Assembly: GCA_027051905.1 (NCBI GenBank)
Contig: JALUGO010000030.1
Span: 62,001 to 126,000, forward strand
DNA from: Desulfurobacteriaceae bacterium
Lineage (GTDB): Bacteria; Aquificota; Aquificia; Desulfurobacteriales; Desulfurobacteriaceae
DNA: 64,000 bases
Reading direction: 5' to 3'
The notes under the pieces were generated by a model. The model saw only the letters and a program-made list of their open reading frames with translations, was not told the DNA's origin and searched no databases. Both the position numbers and the translations under genes were made by a program. Shown here one piece after another: positions 7,402 through 17,066 of the stretch (positions are counted from its first letter, which is position 1; the number at the start of each line of letters is the position of its first letter).

Positions 7402-7453
7402 CCGGCTTAAAAAGGGCTATATTATCTGCAGCTCAGAAATTGCGTATCGGGAC

Positions 7454-7481
7454 TTGACACTCTGTAAATGAGAACTATTAT
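7454..7481 (+). promoter_or_regulatory. Strong sigma-70-type promoter before the C-rich RNA
   Basis: A perfect -35 TTGACA (7454-7459) is followed after 16 bases by TATTAT (7476-7481). It is the best-looking -35 in the window. Transcription would start near 7488 and meet an intrinsic terminator only about 43 bases later, so the immediate product is a short RNA, or a leader controlled by attenuation. Confidence 0.65.
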
Positions 7482-7487
7482 TAATAG

Positions 7488-7557
7488 CAGACACCCCCTA
7501 TCCCCCTCCCTCCTCCCCATAAGTCTTAAGGGGGCGCCACCCGGCGCCCCTTCTTTT
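7488..7557 (+). ncRNA. Candidate small RNA or attenuator leader, C-rich with anti-Shine-Dalgarno-like sequence
   Basis: Between a strong promoter (7454-7481) and an intrinsic terminator (7531-7557) there is no open reading frame. The roughly 70-base transcript has a 5' half made almost only of C and U (7492-7518), including CCCTCCCTCCTCCCC at 7504-7518, which carries CCUCC-type anti-Shine-Dalgarno cores. The 3' half is the terminator hairpin. C-rich single-stranded seeds followed by a terminator are typical of trans-acting sRNAs that block ribosome sites. Alternatively CCCC at 7515-7518 could pair with GGGG at 7531-7534 and act as an antiterminator for mnmA. A separate promoter after the terminator (7565-7573) favours a free-standing RNA. 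Confidence 0.5.
7531..7557 (+). terminator. Intrinsic terminator
   Basis: GGGGCGCC (7531-7538) and GGCGCCCC (7543-7550) form a perfect 8-bp GC stem with loop ACCC, followed by TTCTTTTTT. This is the clearest rho-independent terminator in the window. It faces the plus strand and lies upstream of mnmA, so it ends a transcript starting within 7340-7530 rather than any protein gene. Confidence 0.85.
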
Positions 7558-7564
7558 TTCTCTC

Positions 7565-7573
7565 TGGTAGAAT
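7565..7573 (+). promoter_or_regulatory. Extended -10 promoter (TGGTAGAAT) for mnmA-atp
   Basis: TGGTAGAAT is identical to the element at 1365-1373, within the shared 13 bases CTCTGGTAGAATT. The start site would be near 7580, 18 bases before the TTG start of mnmA, leaving room for the ribosome site GGGAGAG at 7588-7594. Its -35 would fall in the terminator stem and is not recognisable. This makes mnmA and the ATP synthase genes independent of the upstream short RNA. Confidence 0.5.
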
Positions 7574-7597
7574 TCCCAAAACCAGCAGGGAGAGCAG

Positions 7598-8629
7598 TTG
7601 AGCAGGCTTCTCGTAGGTTTCAGCGGGGGAGTTGACAGCTTTTTCACAGCCTACCTGCTAAAGGAAAAAGGGTTTAACGTCTTTCCCGTTTACCTGAAAC
7701 TTCTTCCAGAGGCAGATACCGAAAAAGTAAGAAAAGCCGGAGAGCTCTTAGGACTTAAAGTTTCCATAGTAGACCTTACAGATATCTTTAAGAGAGAAGT
7801 TATAAACTACTTTATCTCTTACTATAAAAAAGGATTGACTCCCAACCCCTGTGCAGTCTGCAACAGGGAGGTAAAACTCAAGTACCTCTATAAGCTAAAG
7901 GAAGAACTCAAAGCCGATCTGATAGCAACAGGCCACTACGCCAGGGTGGGTTTCTCAGAGAGATTCAGAAGAAACCTCATATATAGAGGAGTGGAAAAGG
8001 GTAAAGAGCAGTCCTACTTCCTCTCTCTGGTAGAGAGGAAAATCTTTGACAGCTTACTTCTTCCGCTGGGAGAGTTTACAAAAGAGGAGGTTGTAAAAAG
8101 GGCAACCGAGCTGGGTTTTCCATACAGAGGGGAGAGCCAGGACATCTGCTTCATTGAGAAAGACTACGTATCGTTCCTTAAACAGTTCATAGAGGAAAAA
8201 CCAGGCTTTTTCAAACTTGAGGACGGAACAGTTGTTGGAAAACACAGAGGCTACTTCAGATATACAGTAGGGCAGAGGAGGGGGCTCGGTATATCCTACA
8301 AACATCCCCTATACGTTTTAGAGATAAGACCGGAAGAGAACACAGTTATTGTAGGCGCTAAAGAAAAGATTTTTAAAGAGGAGATTTTTGTCTGGAAAGT
8401 TAACTGGCACGTTAACCTGGAGGAGTGGGGTAAAATCCCCGTGCAGGTTCAGGTCAGATACAGGTCAAAACCGGTAGAAGTTGAGTCAATAGAGTATTTA
8501 AAAAACGGCGTATATCGTGTAAAATTAGCGGCGAAAGTTGACGCCCCGGCTCCGGGGCAGGTCTGTGCCTTTTACAGCAACGACCTGCTCTTAGGAGGAG
8601 GGGAAATAATTGGAAAAGGAGCCGAGTGA
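7598..8629 (+). CDS. mnmA: tRNA-specific 2-thiouridylase
   Basis: Thiolates U34 of Lys, Glu and Gln tRNAs using ATP and a sulfur relay. The PP-loop FSGGVDS is at residues 8-14. The two catalytic cysteines are in NPCAVCNREVKLKYL (about residues 85-99) and ESQDICFI (about 183-190), and the C-terminal beta-barrel is present; the length of 343 residues is normal. TTG start at 7598, with GGGAGAG upstream. The TGA stop overlaps the ATG of atpF', so tRNA modification and ATP synthase synthesis are translationally coupled, an unusual partnership. Confidence 0.95.
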   Translation: MSRLLVGFSGGVDSFFTAYLLKEKGFNVFPVYLKLLPEADTEKVRKAGELLGLKVSIVDLTDIFKREVINYFISYYKKGLTPNPCAVCNREVKLKYLYKLKEELKADLIATGHYARVGFSERFRRNLIYRGVEKGKEQSYFLSLVERKIFDSLLLPLGEFTKEEVVKRATELGFPYRGESQDICFIEKDYVSFLKQFIEEKPGFFKLEDGTVVGKHRGYFRYTVGQRRGLGISYKHPLYVLEIRPEENTVIVGAKEKIFKEEIFVWKVNWHVNLEEWGKIPVQVQVRYRSKPVEVESIEYLKNGVYRVKLAAKVDAPAPGQVCAFYSNDLLLGGGEIIGKGAE

Positions 8630-9066
8630 TGGAAGGGAGCATTGTAGCCATAGACTGGACTCTAATAGTTCAGGCAGTGAACTTCCTCATCTTTATGGTT
8701 CTCATCAACAAATTCCTCTTCCAGCCACTCCTGGGTCTCATGGAGGAGAGGGAAAAGGAGTTAGGAGCTGTTTACAGCGAGGCTGAAGCCCTGAAGCTTA
8801 AAGCAGAAGAGATGCTGAAAGAGGTTGAGGAGCTCCTCTCTAGAGCGAGGGAAGAGGCAAAGAAAGTAATAGATGCAGCCGTAAAAGAGGCCAGGGAAGA
8901 GAGAGAAAGGATAATAGCTCAGGCACAGGAAGAAGCAGCTGTTAAGGTAGAAAAGGCCAAAGAGGAAATCTGGCAGGCTTTTGAGTCTGAAAAGGCAAAA
9001 CTTGAGGCTGAAGCTGAAAAGTTAGCAGAGGAGATAGTCAGGAAAATCCTTGGAAAGGTTGCCTAA
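8629..9066 (+). CDS. atpF': F-type ATP synthase b' subunit
   Basis: A 145-residue peripheral-stalk subunit: one N-terminal membrane helix (LIVQAVNFLIFMVLINKFLF), then a long charged coiled coil rich in Glu, Lys and Ala to the C-terminus. It is the first of two consecutive b-type genes, as in cyanobacteria and Aquificota, so the stalk is probably a b/b' heterodimer. I used the ATG at 8629 (GGAG seven bases upstream, one-base overlap with mnmA) rather than the GTG at 8626. Confidence 0.9.
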   Translation: MEGSIVAIDWTLIVQAVNFLIFMVLINKFLFQPLLGLMEEREKELGAVYSEAEALKLKAEEMLKEVEELLSRAREEAKKVIDAAVKEAREERERIIAQAQEEAAVKVEKAKEEIWQAFESEKAKLEAEAEKLAEEIVRKILGKVA

Positions 9067-9075
9067 GGGGGAAAG

Positions 9076-9549
9076 ATGGAACACGGAGGACATCTTCTTT
9101 TCTGGAAAACGGTAAACGTGATAATACTCTTTGCCATCCTCTACTGGCTTCTTAAAAAGCCGGTTTCAAAGTTCCTATCAGACGGTATCGAATCGGTAGT
9201 CAGCAAGTTTGAGAAAGCCAAAAAGAAAAAAGAAGAGGCTTTAAAGCTCCTGAAAGAAGCTGAGAAAAAGTCTGAAGAGGTAAAAGCAGAAGCAGAAAGA
9301 ATAGTGGCTTACTCCAAAGAGGTTGCAGAGAGGGAAAAGGAGCAGATCATCGCCGAGACCAAAGAAACAGCTTCAAGAATTATCAGGATGGCTGACGAAG
9401 AGATAGAGAAAGAGGTTTACAAGGCCAAGGAAGAGCTCAAAAAGTTTGCAGCCCAGAAAGCCGTTGAGATAGCAGAGGCAAAGCTCAAGGGCTCATTAAC
9501 CCCAGAGGTTAACAGGAAACTTATAGAGTCCAGCCTTGAAAAGCTTTAG
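9076..9549 (+). CDS. atpF: F-type ATP synthase b subunit
   Basis: A 157-residue protein with a single N-terminal transmembrane helix (LLFWKTVNVIILFAILYWLL) and a long amphipathic coiled coil with the repeated Lys/Glu pattern of b subunits. It anchors the delta subunit and F1 head to the membrane. It lies nine bases after atpF' and just before atpH. It is related to its upstream neighbour but is more Lys-rich in the helix. No a or c subunit genes (atpB, atpE) lie nearby. Confidence 0.9.
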   Translation: MEHGGHLLFWKTVNVIILFAILYWLLKKPVSKFLSDGIESVVSKFEKAKKKKEEALKLLKEAEKKSEEVKAEAERIVAYSKEVAEREKEQIIAETKETASRIIRMADEEIEKEVYKAKEELKKFAAQKAVEIAEAKLKGSLTPEVNRKLIESSLEKL

Positions 9550-9560
9550 GAGGGATCAAG

Positions 9561-10094
9561 TTGAGACTGGAAGTTAGAATCGCGAGAAGGTATGCCAAGG
9601 CTCTATCGGAAGTCCTTTCCGACGAAAAGTTAGAGAAGGTTCTCCAGGAAGTTAAAACCCTCCTCACCCTCTTTGATGAAAAGGCCATTAAGTTTTTTAA
9701 AAGCCCCATAATTCCCACGGAGAAAAAAGTGGAGCTCCTCAACTCTGTTCTTGAAAAGTTTGAGGTTTCGCCAGAGCTCCAGAAAGTTCTCCGCCTCATG
9801 GCAGAGAGAGACAGGCTTGGAATTTTAAGGGAGTTTGCCGAGGAGTTTGAGAAGTTTGCAGATGCAAGGCTGGGAGTAATCAAAGCCGAAATTACAAGCG
9901 CAACAGAGCTTGACGACGAAGTGCTGAACAAAATAAAAGCTAAGCTGGAGGAGCTCTTTGGCAAAAAGGCAGAGATCACGGTAAAACTTGATCCCTCCAT
10001 AATCGGCGGATTCATAGTAAGGGTTGCAGATAAAGTTCTTGACGCTTCAATAAAGACGCAGCTTGAAAACCTGAAGAAAGCTATAGCCGATTAA
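9561..10094 (+). CDS. atpH: F-type ATP synthase delta subunit
   Basis: A 177-residue delta/OSCP subunit linking the b stalk to the top of F1. The N-terminal helical domain begins RIARRYAKALSEVL, a standard signature, and the C-terminal domain carries LDPSIIGGFIVRVADKVLDASIKTQLENLKK, here split as LDPSIIGGFIVRVADKVLD and SIKTQLENLKKA. The TTG start at 9561 follows GGAGGG with a six-base gap. The length is normal. Confidence 0.94.
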   Translation: MRLEVRIARRYAKALSEVLSDEKLEKVLQEVKTLLTLFDEKAIKFFKSPIIPTEKKVELLNSVLEKFEVSPELQKVLRLMAERDRLGILREFAEEFEKFADARLGVIKAEITSATELDDEVLNKIKAKLEELFGKKAEITVKLDPSIIGGFIVRVADKVLDASIKTQLENLKKAIAD

Positions 10095-10122
10095 GATAAA
10101 AAACCGATAGCGAGGTGTAGAG

Positions 10123-11631
10123 ATGCAGATCAGAGCAGAGGAAATTTCAGAACTGATAAGAAAACAGATTGAAGAGTTTGAAGCTTCTGTAAACCTCGAC
10201 GAAACGGGAATCGTCATCAAGGTTGGAGACGGAGTAGCAAGGATCTACGGTCTCGAGAACGTTGAGTATGGAGAGGTTGTTGAGTTTGAAGACGGAACAG
10301 AGGGCGTTGCCTTCAACCTCGAAGAGGATAACGTAGGTGTTGTTCTCCTCGGAGAGGGAAGAGGTATCGTTGAAGGCGGAAAGGCAAAGAGAACCGGAAG
10401 AATCCTCGACATGCCCGTAGGAGAGGGGCTCATCGGAAGGGTTCTTGACCCCCTCGGAAACCCCATTGACGGTAAAGGGGACATCGAATACGTAGAGAGA
10501 AGGGCTGTTGAGCGTATCGCCCCCGGTATCGTTACAAGGAAGCCCGTTCACGAGCCACTTCAGACGGGAATCAAGGCAATTGACGCCCTCATCCCAATCG
10601 GTAGAGGACAGAGGGAGCTTATCATCGGAGACAGACAGACAGGTAAAACAACAATTGCCATAGATACAATCCTCAACCAGAAGAGAGAAGACGTTATCTG
10701 CGTTTACTGTGCCGTCGGTCAGAAAAGGTCAACAGTTGCCCAGACAGTTCAGCTCCTGAAAGAGATGGGAGCTATGGAATACACAATTGTCATCTCTGCT
10801 ACTGCTTCTGATCCTGCAGCGCTTCAATACCTTGCTCCTTACGCTGCCTGCACAGTTGCTGAATACTTCAGGGATACAGGTAGAGCTGCACTCATCATCT
10901 ACGACGACCTCTCAAAGCAGGCTGTTGCATACCGTGAGATGTCACTCCTCCTGAGGCGTCCTCCTGGAAGGGAGGCTTATCCTGGAGATGTTTTCTACCT
11001 CCACTCAAGGCTCCTTGAAAGGGCTGCCAAGCTCAACGACGAGCTCGGAGCAGGTTCACTTACAGCTCTTCCAATAGTTGAAACAAAGGCCGGAGACATT
11101 TCCGCATACATTCCAACAAACGTTATCTCAATTACAGACGGTCAGATCTTCCTTGAAACAGACCTCTTCTACAAGGGTCAAAGGCCGGCTATTAACGTAG
11201 GTCTTTCTGTTTCAAGGGTTGGTGGTGCCGCCCAGATTAAGGCCATGAAGCAGGTTGCAGGTAAACTCAGGCTTGAGCTTGCCCGTTACCGTGAGCTTGA
11301 GGCTTTCGCCCAGTTTGCTTCAGACCTTGACCCTGCAACAAGAGCACAGCTTGAGAGGGGAAGGCGTATGATGGAGCTCCTCAAGCAGCCTCCCCACAAG
11401 CCTATTCCCGTTGAGAAGCAGATCGTTGCGTTCTTTGCTGCAATCAACGGATACCTTGATGACATTCCTGTTGAGGCTGTAAACAAGTTTGAGTGGGAGC
11501 TCTACGCCTTTATGGATGCAAAACACCCTGAGATACTCAAGGAAATCCTTGAGAAGAAGCAGCTTGACGACGACTTAACGAACAGACTCCACGAAGCCAT
11601 CAAGGAGTTCAAGGCGACCTTTACAGCCTAA
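10123..11631 (+). CDS. atpA: F-type ATP synthase alpha subunit
   Basis: The non-catalytic nucleotide-binding subunit of F1; three copies alternate with beta. The P-loop GDRQTGKTT is near residues 169-177, and the family signature [17 protein letters not shown] with the arginine finger is near 360-380. The 502-residue length is standard. It lies in the canonical H-A-G-D-C order. Base use is more C/T-rich at third positions than in the unknown genes, as expected for a highly expressed gene. Confidence 0.98.
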   Translation: MQIRAEEISELIRKQIEEFEASVNLDETGIVIKVGDGVARIYGLENVEYGEVVEFEDGTEGVAFNLEEDNVGVVLLGEGRGIVEGGKAKRTGRILDMPVGEGLIGRVLDPLGNPIDGKGDIEYVERRAVERIAPGIVTRKPVHEPLQTGIKAIDALIPIGRGQRELIIGDRQTGKTTIAIDTILNQKREDVICVYCAVGQKRSTVAQTVQLLKEMGAMEYTIVISATASDPAALQYLAPYAACTVAEYFRDTGRAALIIYDDLSKQAVAYREMSLLLRRPPGREAYPGDVFYLHSRLLERAAKLNDELGAGSLTALPIVETKAGDISAYIPTNVISITDGQIFLETDLFYKGQRPAINVGLSVSRVGGAAQIKAMKQVAGKLRLELARYRELEAFAQFASDLDPATRAQLERGRRMMELLKQPPHKPIPVEKQIVAFFAAINGYLDDIPVEAVNKFEWELYAFMDAKHPEILKEILEKKQLDDDLTNRLHEAIKEFKATFTA

Positions 11632-11645
11632 TAGCGAGGTAAAAA

Positions 11646-13960
<2,315 letters not shown>

Positions 13961-13972
13961 AGGAGACGATAG

Positions 13973-14398
13973 ATGGCTACCAGGAAAGGACTGCCAACGG
14001 AGATGAAGTTTCATCTGGCCTCGGCAACGGGTAAGCACTTCGAGGCTGAGGCTAAAGAGGTTTACGTTGAAACGGACGATGGCGACCTCGGTATCCTTCC
14101 GGGTCACCAGCCGGAGTTTTATTCGATAGGCGCCGGATTTGTTGTCTGTAAGGATAAGGACGGAAACGAAATAAGGAAACTTGTTTACAACGGGTTTGTT
14201 CAGATAGAACCCGACGCTGTTAGAGTTGGAGTTCAGGAGATTTACGAACCCGGAGAGGTTGATATTGAAGCGGTGGAGAGGGAGATCTCCCAGCTCAGGG
14301 AGAAGCTCTCTTCACTTAGCGAAGAGGAAGCAGAGAGCAGGAGCTCCATTGAAGCTGAAATAAGAAGAAAAGAGGTTTTAATCAGGAAGGCCCGCTAA
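13973..14398 (+). CDS. atpC: F-type ATP synthase epsilon subunit
   Basis: A 141-residue epsilon subunit: an N-terminal beta-sandwich (EVYVETDDGDLGILPGHQPE matches the usual TxxGEIGILPGHAP region, with Asp for Glu) followed by a C-terminal helical hairpin rich in Glu, Ser and Arg. It connects the rotor to the c-ring and inhibits ATP hydrolysis. The start at 13973 follows GAGGAGACGATAG. Its last codons form the 5' arm of the operon's terminator hairpin. Confidence 0.92.
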   Translation: MATRKGLPTEMKFHLASATGKHFEAEAKEVYVETDDGDLGILPGHQPEFYSIGAGFVVCKDKDGNEIRKLVYNGFVQIEPDAVRVGVQEIYEPGEVDIEAVEREISQLREKLSSLSEEEAESRSSIEAEIRRKEVLIRKAR

Positions 14399-14413
14399 GG
14401 GTCTTCCTGTTTC
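14383..14413 (+). terminator. Terminator hairpin at the end of the atp operon
   Basis: CAGGAAGGCCC (14383-14393) pairs with GGGTCTTCCTG (14399-14409) over 11 bp including one G-T pair, with loop GCTAA that contains the atpC stop codon. It is followed by TTTCC, so the T-tract is short. The next gene is convergent and ends at 14419, so the hairpin may serve both strands. Confidence 0.6.
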
Positions 14414-14418
14414 CTCGT

Positions 14419-14733
14419 CTACGTTTTCCTGTATTTCATGTAAATTCCCGCAGTTCCAGCAAGAACTCCGAGAAAGAATCCTATTGAGATGTATAAAAGT
14501 TTCCTTGAGGTATTTCTAGGCAGTTTGTTAACCGGTTTTGGAATCTTTTCCGGAGGGAGTCCGGGGTAGAACTCGTAAACCTTGCCGGTATTGGTTCTTA
14601 CTTTAACAACTTCAACAACCTTCCCGTTTACCTGCTTGTAAGAAATCCACGCTTCCACCGGTTTCTCTTCTGAAAAAGAGGTATAAGAGGAAAACAGAAG
14701 CAACGTTAGAACGAGCGTAACAAAAAACCTCAT
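14419..14733 (-). CDS. Small exported protein with C-terminal membrane anchor, unknown
   Basis: I do not recognise a family. The 104 residues begin with a signal peptide (MRFFVTLVLTLLLFSSYTSF). A ~45-residue soluble part follows with the strand-rich VEAWISYKQVNGKVVEVVKV and a Pro-rich linker (LPPEKIPKPVNKLP). One transmembrane helix near the C-terminus (LYISIGFFLGVLAGTAGIYM) ends in a short basic tail. The soluble part should lie outside the cytoplasmic membrane. The ATG at 14731-14733 is chosen because GGAG is five bases upstream; a TTG is in frame one codon earlier. It is divergent from the permease gene 56 bases away. Confidence 0.7.
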   Translation of the reverse strand: MRFFVTLVLTLLLFSSYTSFSEEKPVEAWISYKQVNGKVVEVVKVRTNTGKVYEFYPGLPPEKIPKPVNKLPRNTSRKLLYISIGFFLGVLAGTAGIYMKYRKT

Positions 14734-14789
14734 CAAGACTCCTTTTTCTAGATTATTAAAATTCTAATAAAACTCCTGAGAGGGAAACT

Positions 14790-16124
14790 GTGGAAAACCG
14801 TGGAAAGAAGTTGACCCTAATCCAGGCTGCCGCAATGGCAGTTGGAACGATGATCGGAGCCAGCATATTCTCCATCTTCGGCTACGGGGTGAAGATTGCA
14901 GGAAATGGACTACCTTTTTCGTTTGTTCTCAGCGGAATTTATGCCCTTATGGTTGCATACTCCTACGCACACATGGGGAGGAAGTTTATCTCTAACGCAG
15001 GTCCAATCGCCTTCATCCAGAGGGCATTCGGAAACTCTCCGGTAGTGGGAGCCCTCTCTGTTCTTATGTGGTTCAGCTATGTTATCTCTATTGCCCTCTT
15101 TGCCATAAGTTTTGCCGGCTACTTCCTTCCACTTATTCACCTAAACTACCCGATCTTCCACACTGCCGTGGAGGTTCTGGTGATTGCCCTATTTGGAGCA
15201 ATCAGCTTTTTTGGAGGTTCACAGGCCGTTGGGAAACTTGAGTTCTGGATAGTTCTATTCAAACTTCTGATACTCCTTACGTTCATAGCAGCAGGTCTTT
15301 CGGTTCTCCACCCTGGCTACCTTAAACCCCACATTGACTCCGGCTACTTCAGGGGGATTCTCAACGCATCTGTAATCTTCTTCCTCTCCTACATGGGATT
15401 TGGACTGATAACAAACATAAGTGAGAACATAGAAAACCCTTCGAAGAACGTTCCCAGGGCAATTTACCTCAGTATTTTTGTGGTTATGGCAGTTTATGTG
15501 GGAGTTTCTATTGCTGCGCTGGGAGCTCTCCCCGCTTCCGAAATTGTTAAATACGCCGAAAACGCTCTGGCAGTTGCCGCAGAACCAGCCCTGGGAAAGC
15601 TGGGTTTTCTGCTGCTGTCGGTGGGGGCTCTTGTAAGCATTTCATCAGCCCTCAACGCAACCATCTATACCGGTGCCAATGCTTCTTATGCTTTAATGAG
15701 AGACGGTTATATTCCCTTTCCTGGTCACCTTGTTGAGAAGAGATGGATGGGAGAGCACTTAGGCCTTTACCTCACCTGTAGTTTGGGGCTTATCTTCACG
15801 CTGTTTTTCAACTTGACGTCTGTTGCTTCGATGGTGAGTATCATCACGGCAGTTCTATATGTAGGGGTCATACTTTCACATTTAAAGCTGTGTGAGTATG
15901 TAGGGGGCAAGAGAGGTCTAATTTTCTTTAATTTGATCGTAATCACATTTGTTGTGATGCAGATAGCAATATATCAGTTCAAACACAGTAAAGTAACATT
16001 TATTGCTACAGTGTTAATTTTCGCTATGTCGCTTATCCTTGATCTCTTCTACTACAGTAGAAGAAGAAACGTGTCTCCGTTTATTCAGAGCGTGAAAAGA
16101 GGGGGTGCGGAGAACCTGAGCTAA
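14790..16124 (+). CDS. APC-superfamily amino acid permease
   Basis: A 444-residue membrane protein with about 12 hydrophobic helices. The first helix region, LTLIQAAAMAVGTMIGASIF, has the AVGxMIGxSIF pattern of the amino acid-polyamine-organocation family, where the broken helix binds the substrate amine and carboxylate. GFGLITNISENIENPSKNVPRAI matches the conserved loop after helix 6, here with GLITNISENIENPSKNVPRA. The substrate cannot be told. Start GTG 14790 behind GAGAGGG. The last ~280 bases are richer in A+T than the rest, and the 3' end overlaps the convergent accA by 4 bases. Confidence 0.85.
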   Translation: MENRGKKLTLIQAAAMAVGTMIGASIFSIFGYGVKIAGNGLPFSFVLSGIYALMVAYSYAHMGRKFISNAGPIAFIQRAFGNSPVVGALSVLMWFSYVISIALFAISFAGYFLPLIHLNYPIFHTAVEVLVIALFGAISFFGGSQAVGKLEFWIVLFKLLILLTFIAAGLSVLHPGYLKPHIDSGYFRGILNASVIFFLSYMGFGLITNISENIENPSKNVPRAIYLSIFVVMAVYVGVSIAALGALPASEIVKYAENALAVAAEPALGKLGFLLLSVGALVSISSALNATIYTGANASYALMRDGYIPFPGHLVEKRWMGEHLGLYLTCSLGLIFTLFFNLTSVASMVSIITAVLYVGVILSHLKLCEYVGGKRGLIFFNLIVITFVVMQIAIYQFKHSKVTFIATVLIFAMSLILDLFYYSRRRNVSPFIQSVKRGGAENLS

Positions 16125-17056
16125 GCCATTCCGATCTTTCGGAACTTCTGGTATCTGTCCTCTAAAAGTTCTTCTGTAGAGAGTTTGGTTAATTCGTTGA
16201 GATGTTTTTTTACATAAGTCCTAAAGTTTTCAAAGGTTGTTTCCCAGTCTTTGTGAGCTCCCTCTAGTGGTTCCGGTATTATCTCATCAATAATTCCCAG
16301 TTTTTTAAGCTCTTCGGCCGTTAGTTTCAAGGCTTCTGCTGCTTCTTTTACCTTATCCTGGGACTGCCACAGGATTGCAGCGCACCCTTCCGGTGAAATT
16401 ACAGAGTAGATGGAGTTTTCAAACATTAAGAGCCTGTTGGCAACCGAAATTGCAAGGGCTCCCCCGCTTCCTCCCTCTCCAATGACAACGCTTATTACCG
16501 GAACATTCAGCTTTGACATCTCAAAGAGATTTCTCGCAATGGCTTCAGACTGACCGTGCTCTTCTGCCTCTATTCCGGGAAATGCTCCAGGGGTATCAAC
16601 AAGAGTGATAATGGGCTTTCTGAACTTTTCGGCTAACTTCATAACCCTTAAAGCCTTTCTGTAGTCTTCGGGAAGGGGCATCCCGAAGTTTCTCTCTATT
16701 TTTTCCTTTGTTTCCCTTCCCTTTTCCTGTCCTATTACGCAGACGCTCTCTCCTTCAAACTTTGCAAACCCTGCAACTATCGCCTTTCCGTCTCCGCAGT
16801 GGCGGTCGCCATGGAGCTCCACGAAATCCTTAAAAACTGCCCTTATGTAGTCAACGGCGTGGGGGCGGTTTGGGTGGCGGGCTATCTGAACCCTGTCCCA
16901 GGCGGAGAGGTTGCTGTAGAACTCCTCTATCTTTTTCTGGAACTTCCTCTCTATTTCTTCAATTACTGCGGGGTCGTGTTTTCCCATTCTTTTGAGTTCC
17001 TCGATTTTTTTCCTGAGTCTGTCTACCTGAACTTCAAACTCGTGCAGTCCGGCCAT
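16121..17056 (-). CDS. accA: Acetyl-CoA carboxylase carboxyltransferase alpha subunit
   Basis: With AccD it transfers the carboxyl group from biotin to acetyl-CoA, the first step of fatty acid synthesis. The N-terminal coiled helix is followed by WDRVQIARHPNRPHAVDYI, the alpha-subunit signature. The acyl-CoA-binding core has TLVDTPGAFPGIEAEEHGQS and VIGEGGSGGALAI. At 311 residues the length is typical. It sits ten bases downstream of dnaE, the same dnaE-accA neighbourhood as in Escherichia coli. Confidence 0.97.
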   Translation of the reverse strand: MAGLHEFEVQVDRLRKKIEELKRMGKHDPAVIEEIERKFQKKIEEFYSNLSAWDRVQIARHPNRPHAVDYIRAVFKDFVELHGDRHCGDGKAIVAGFAKFEGESVCVIGQEKGRETKEKIERNFGMPLPEDYRKALRVMKLAEKFRKPIITLVDTPGAFPGIEAEEHGQSEAIARNLFEMSKLNVPVISVVIGEGGSGGALAISVANRLLMFENSIYSVISPEGCAAILWQSQDKVKEAAEALKLTAEELKKLGIIDEIIPEPLEGAHKDWETTFENFRTYVKKHLNELTKLSTEELLEDRYQKFRKIGMA

Positions 17057-17066
17057 CTTTTCAACC

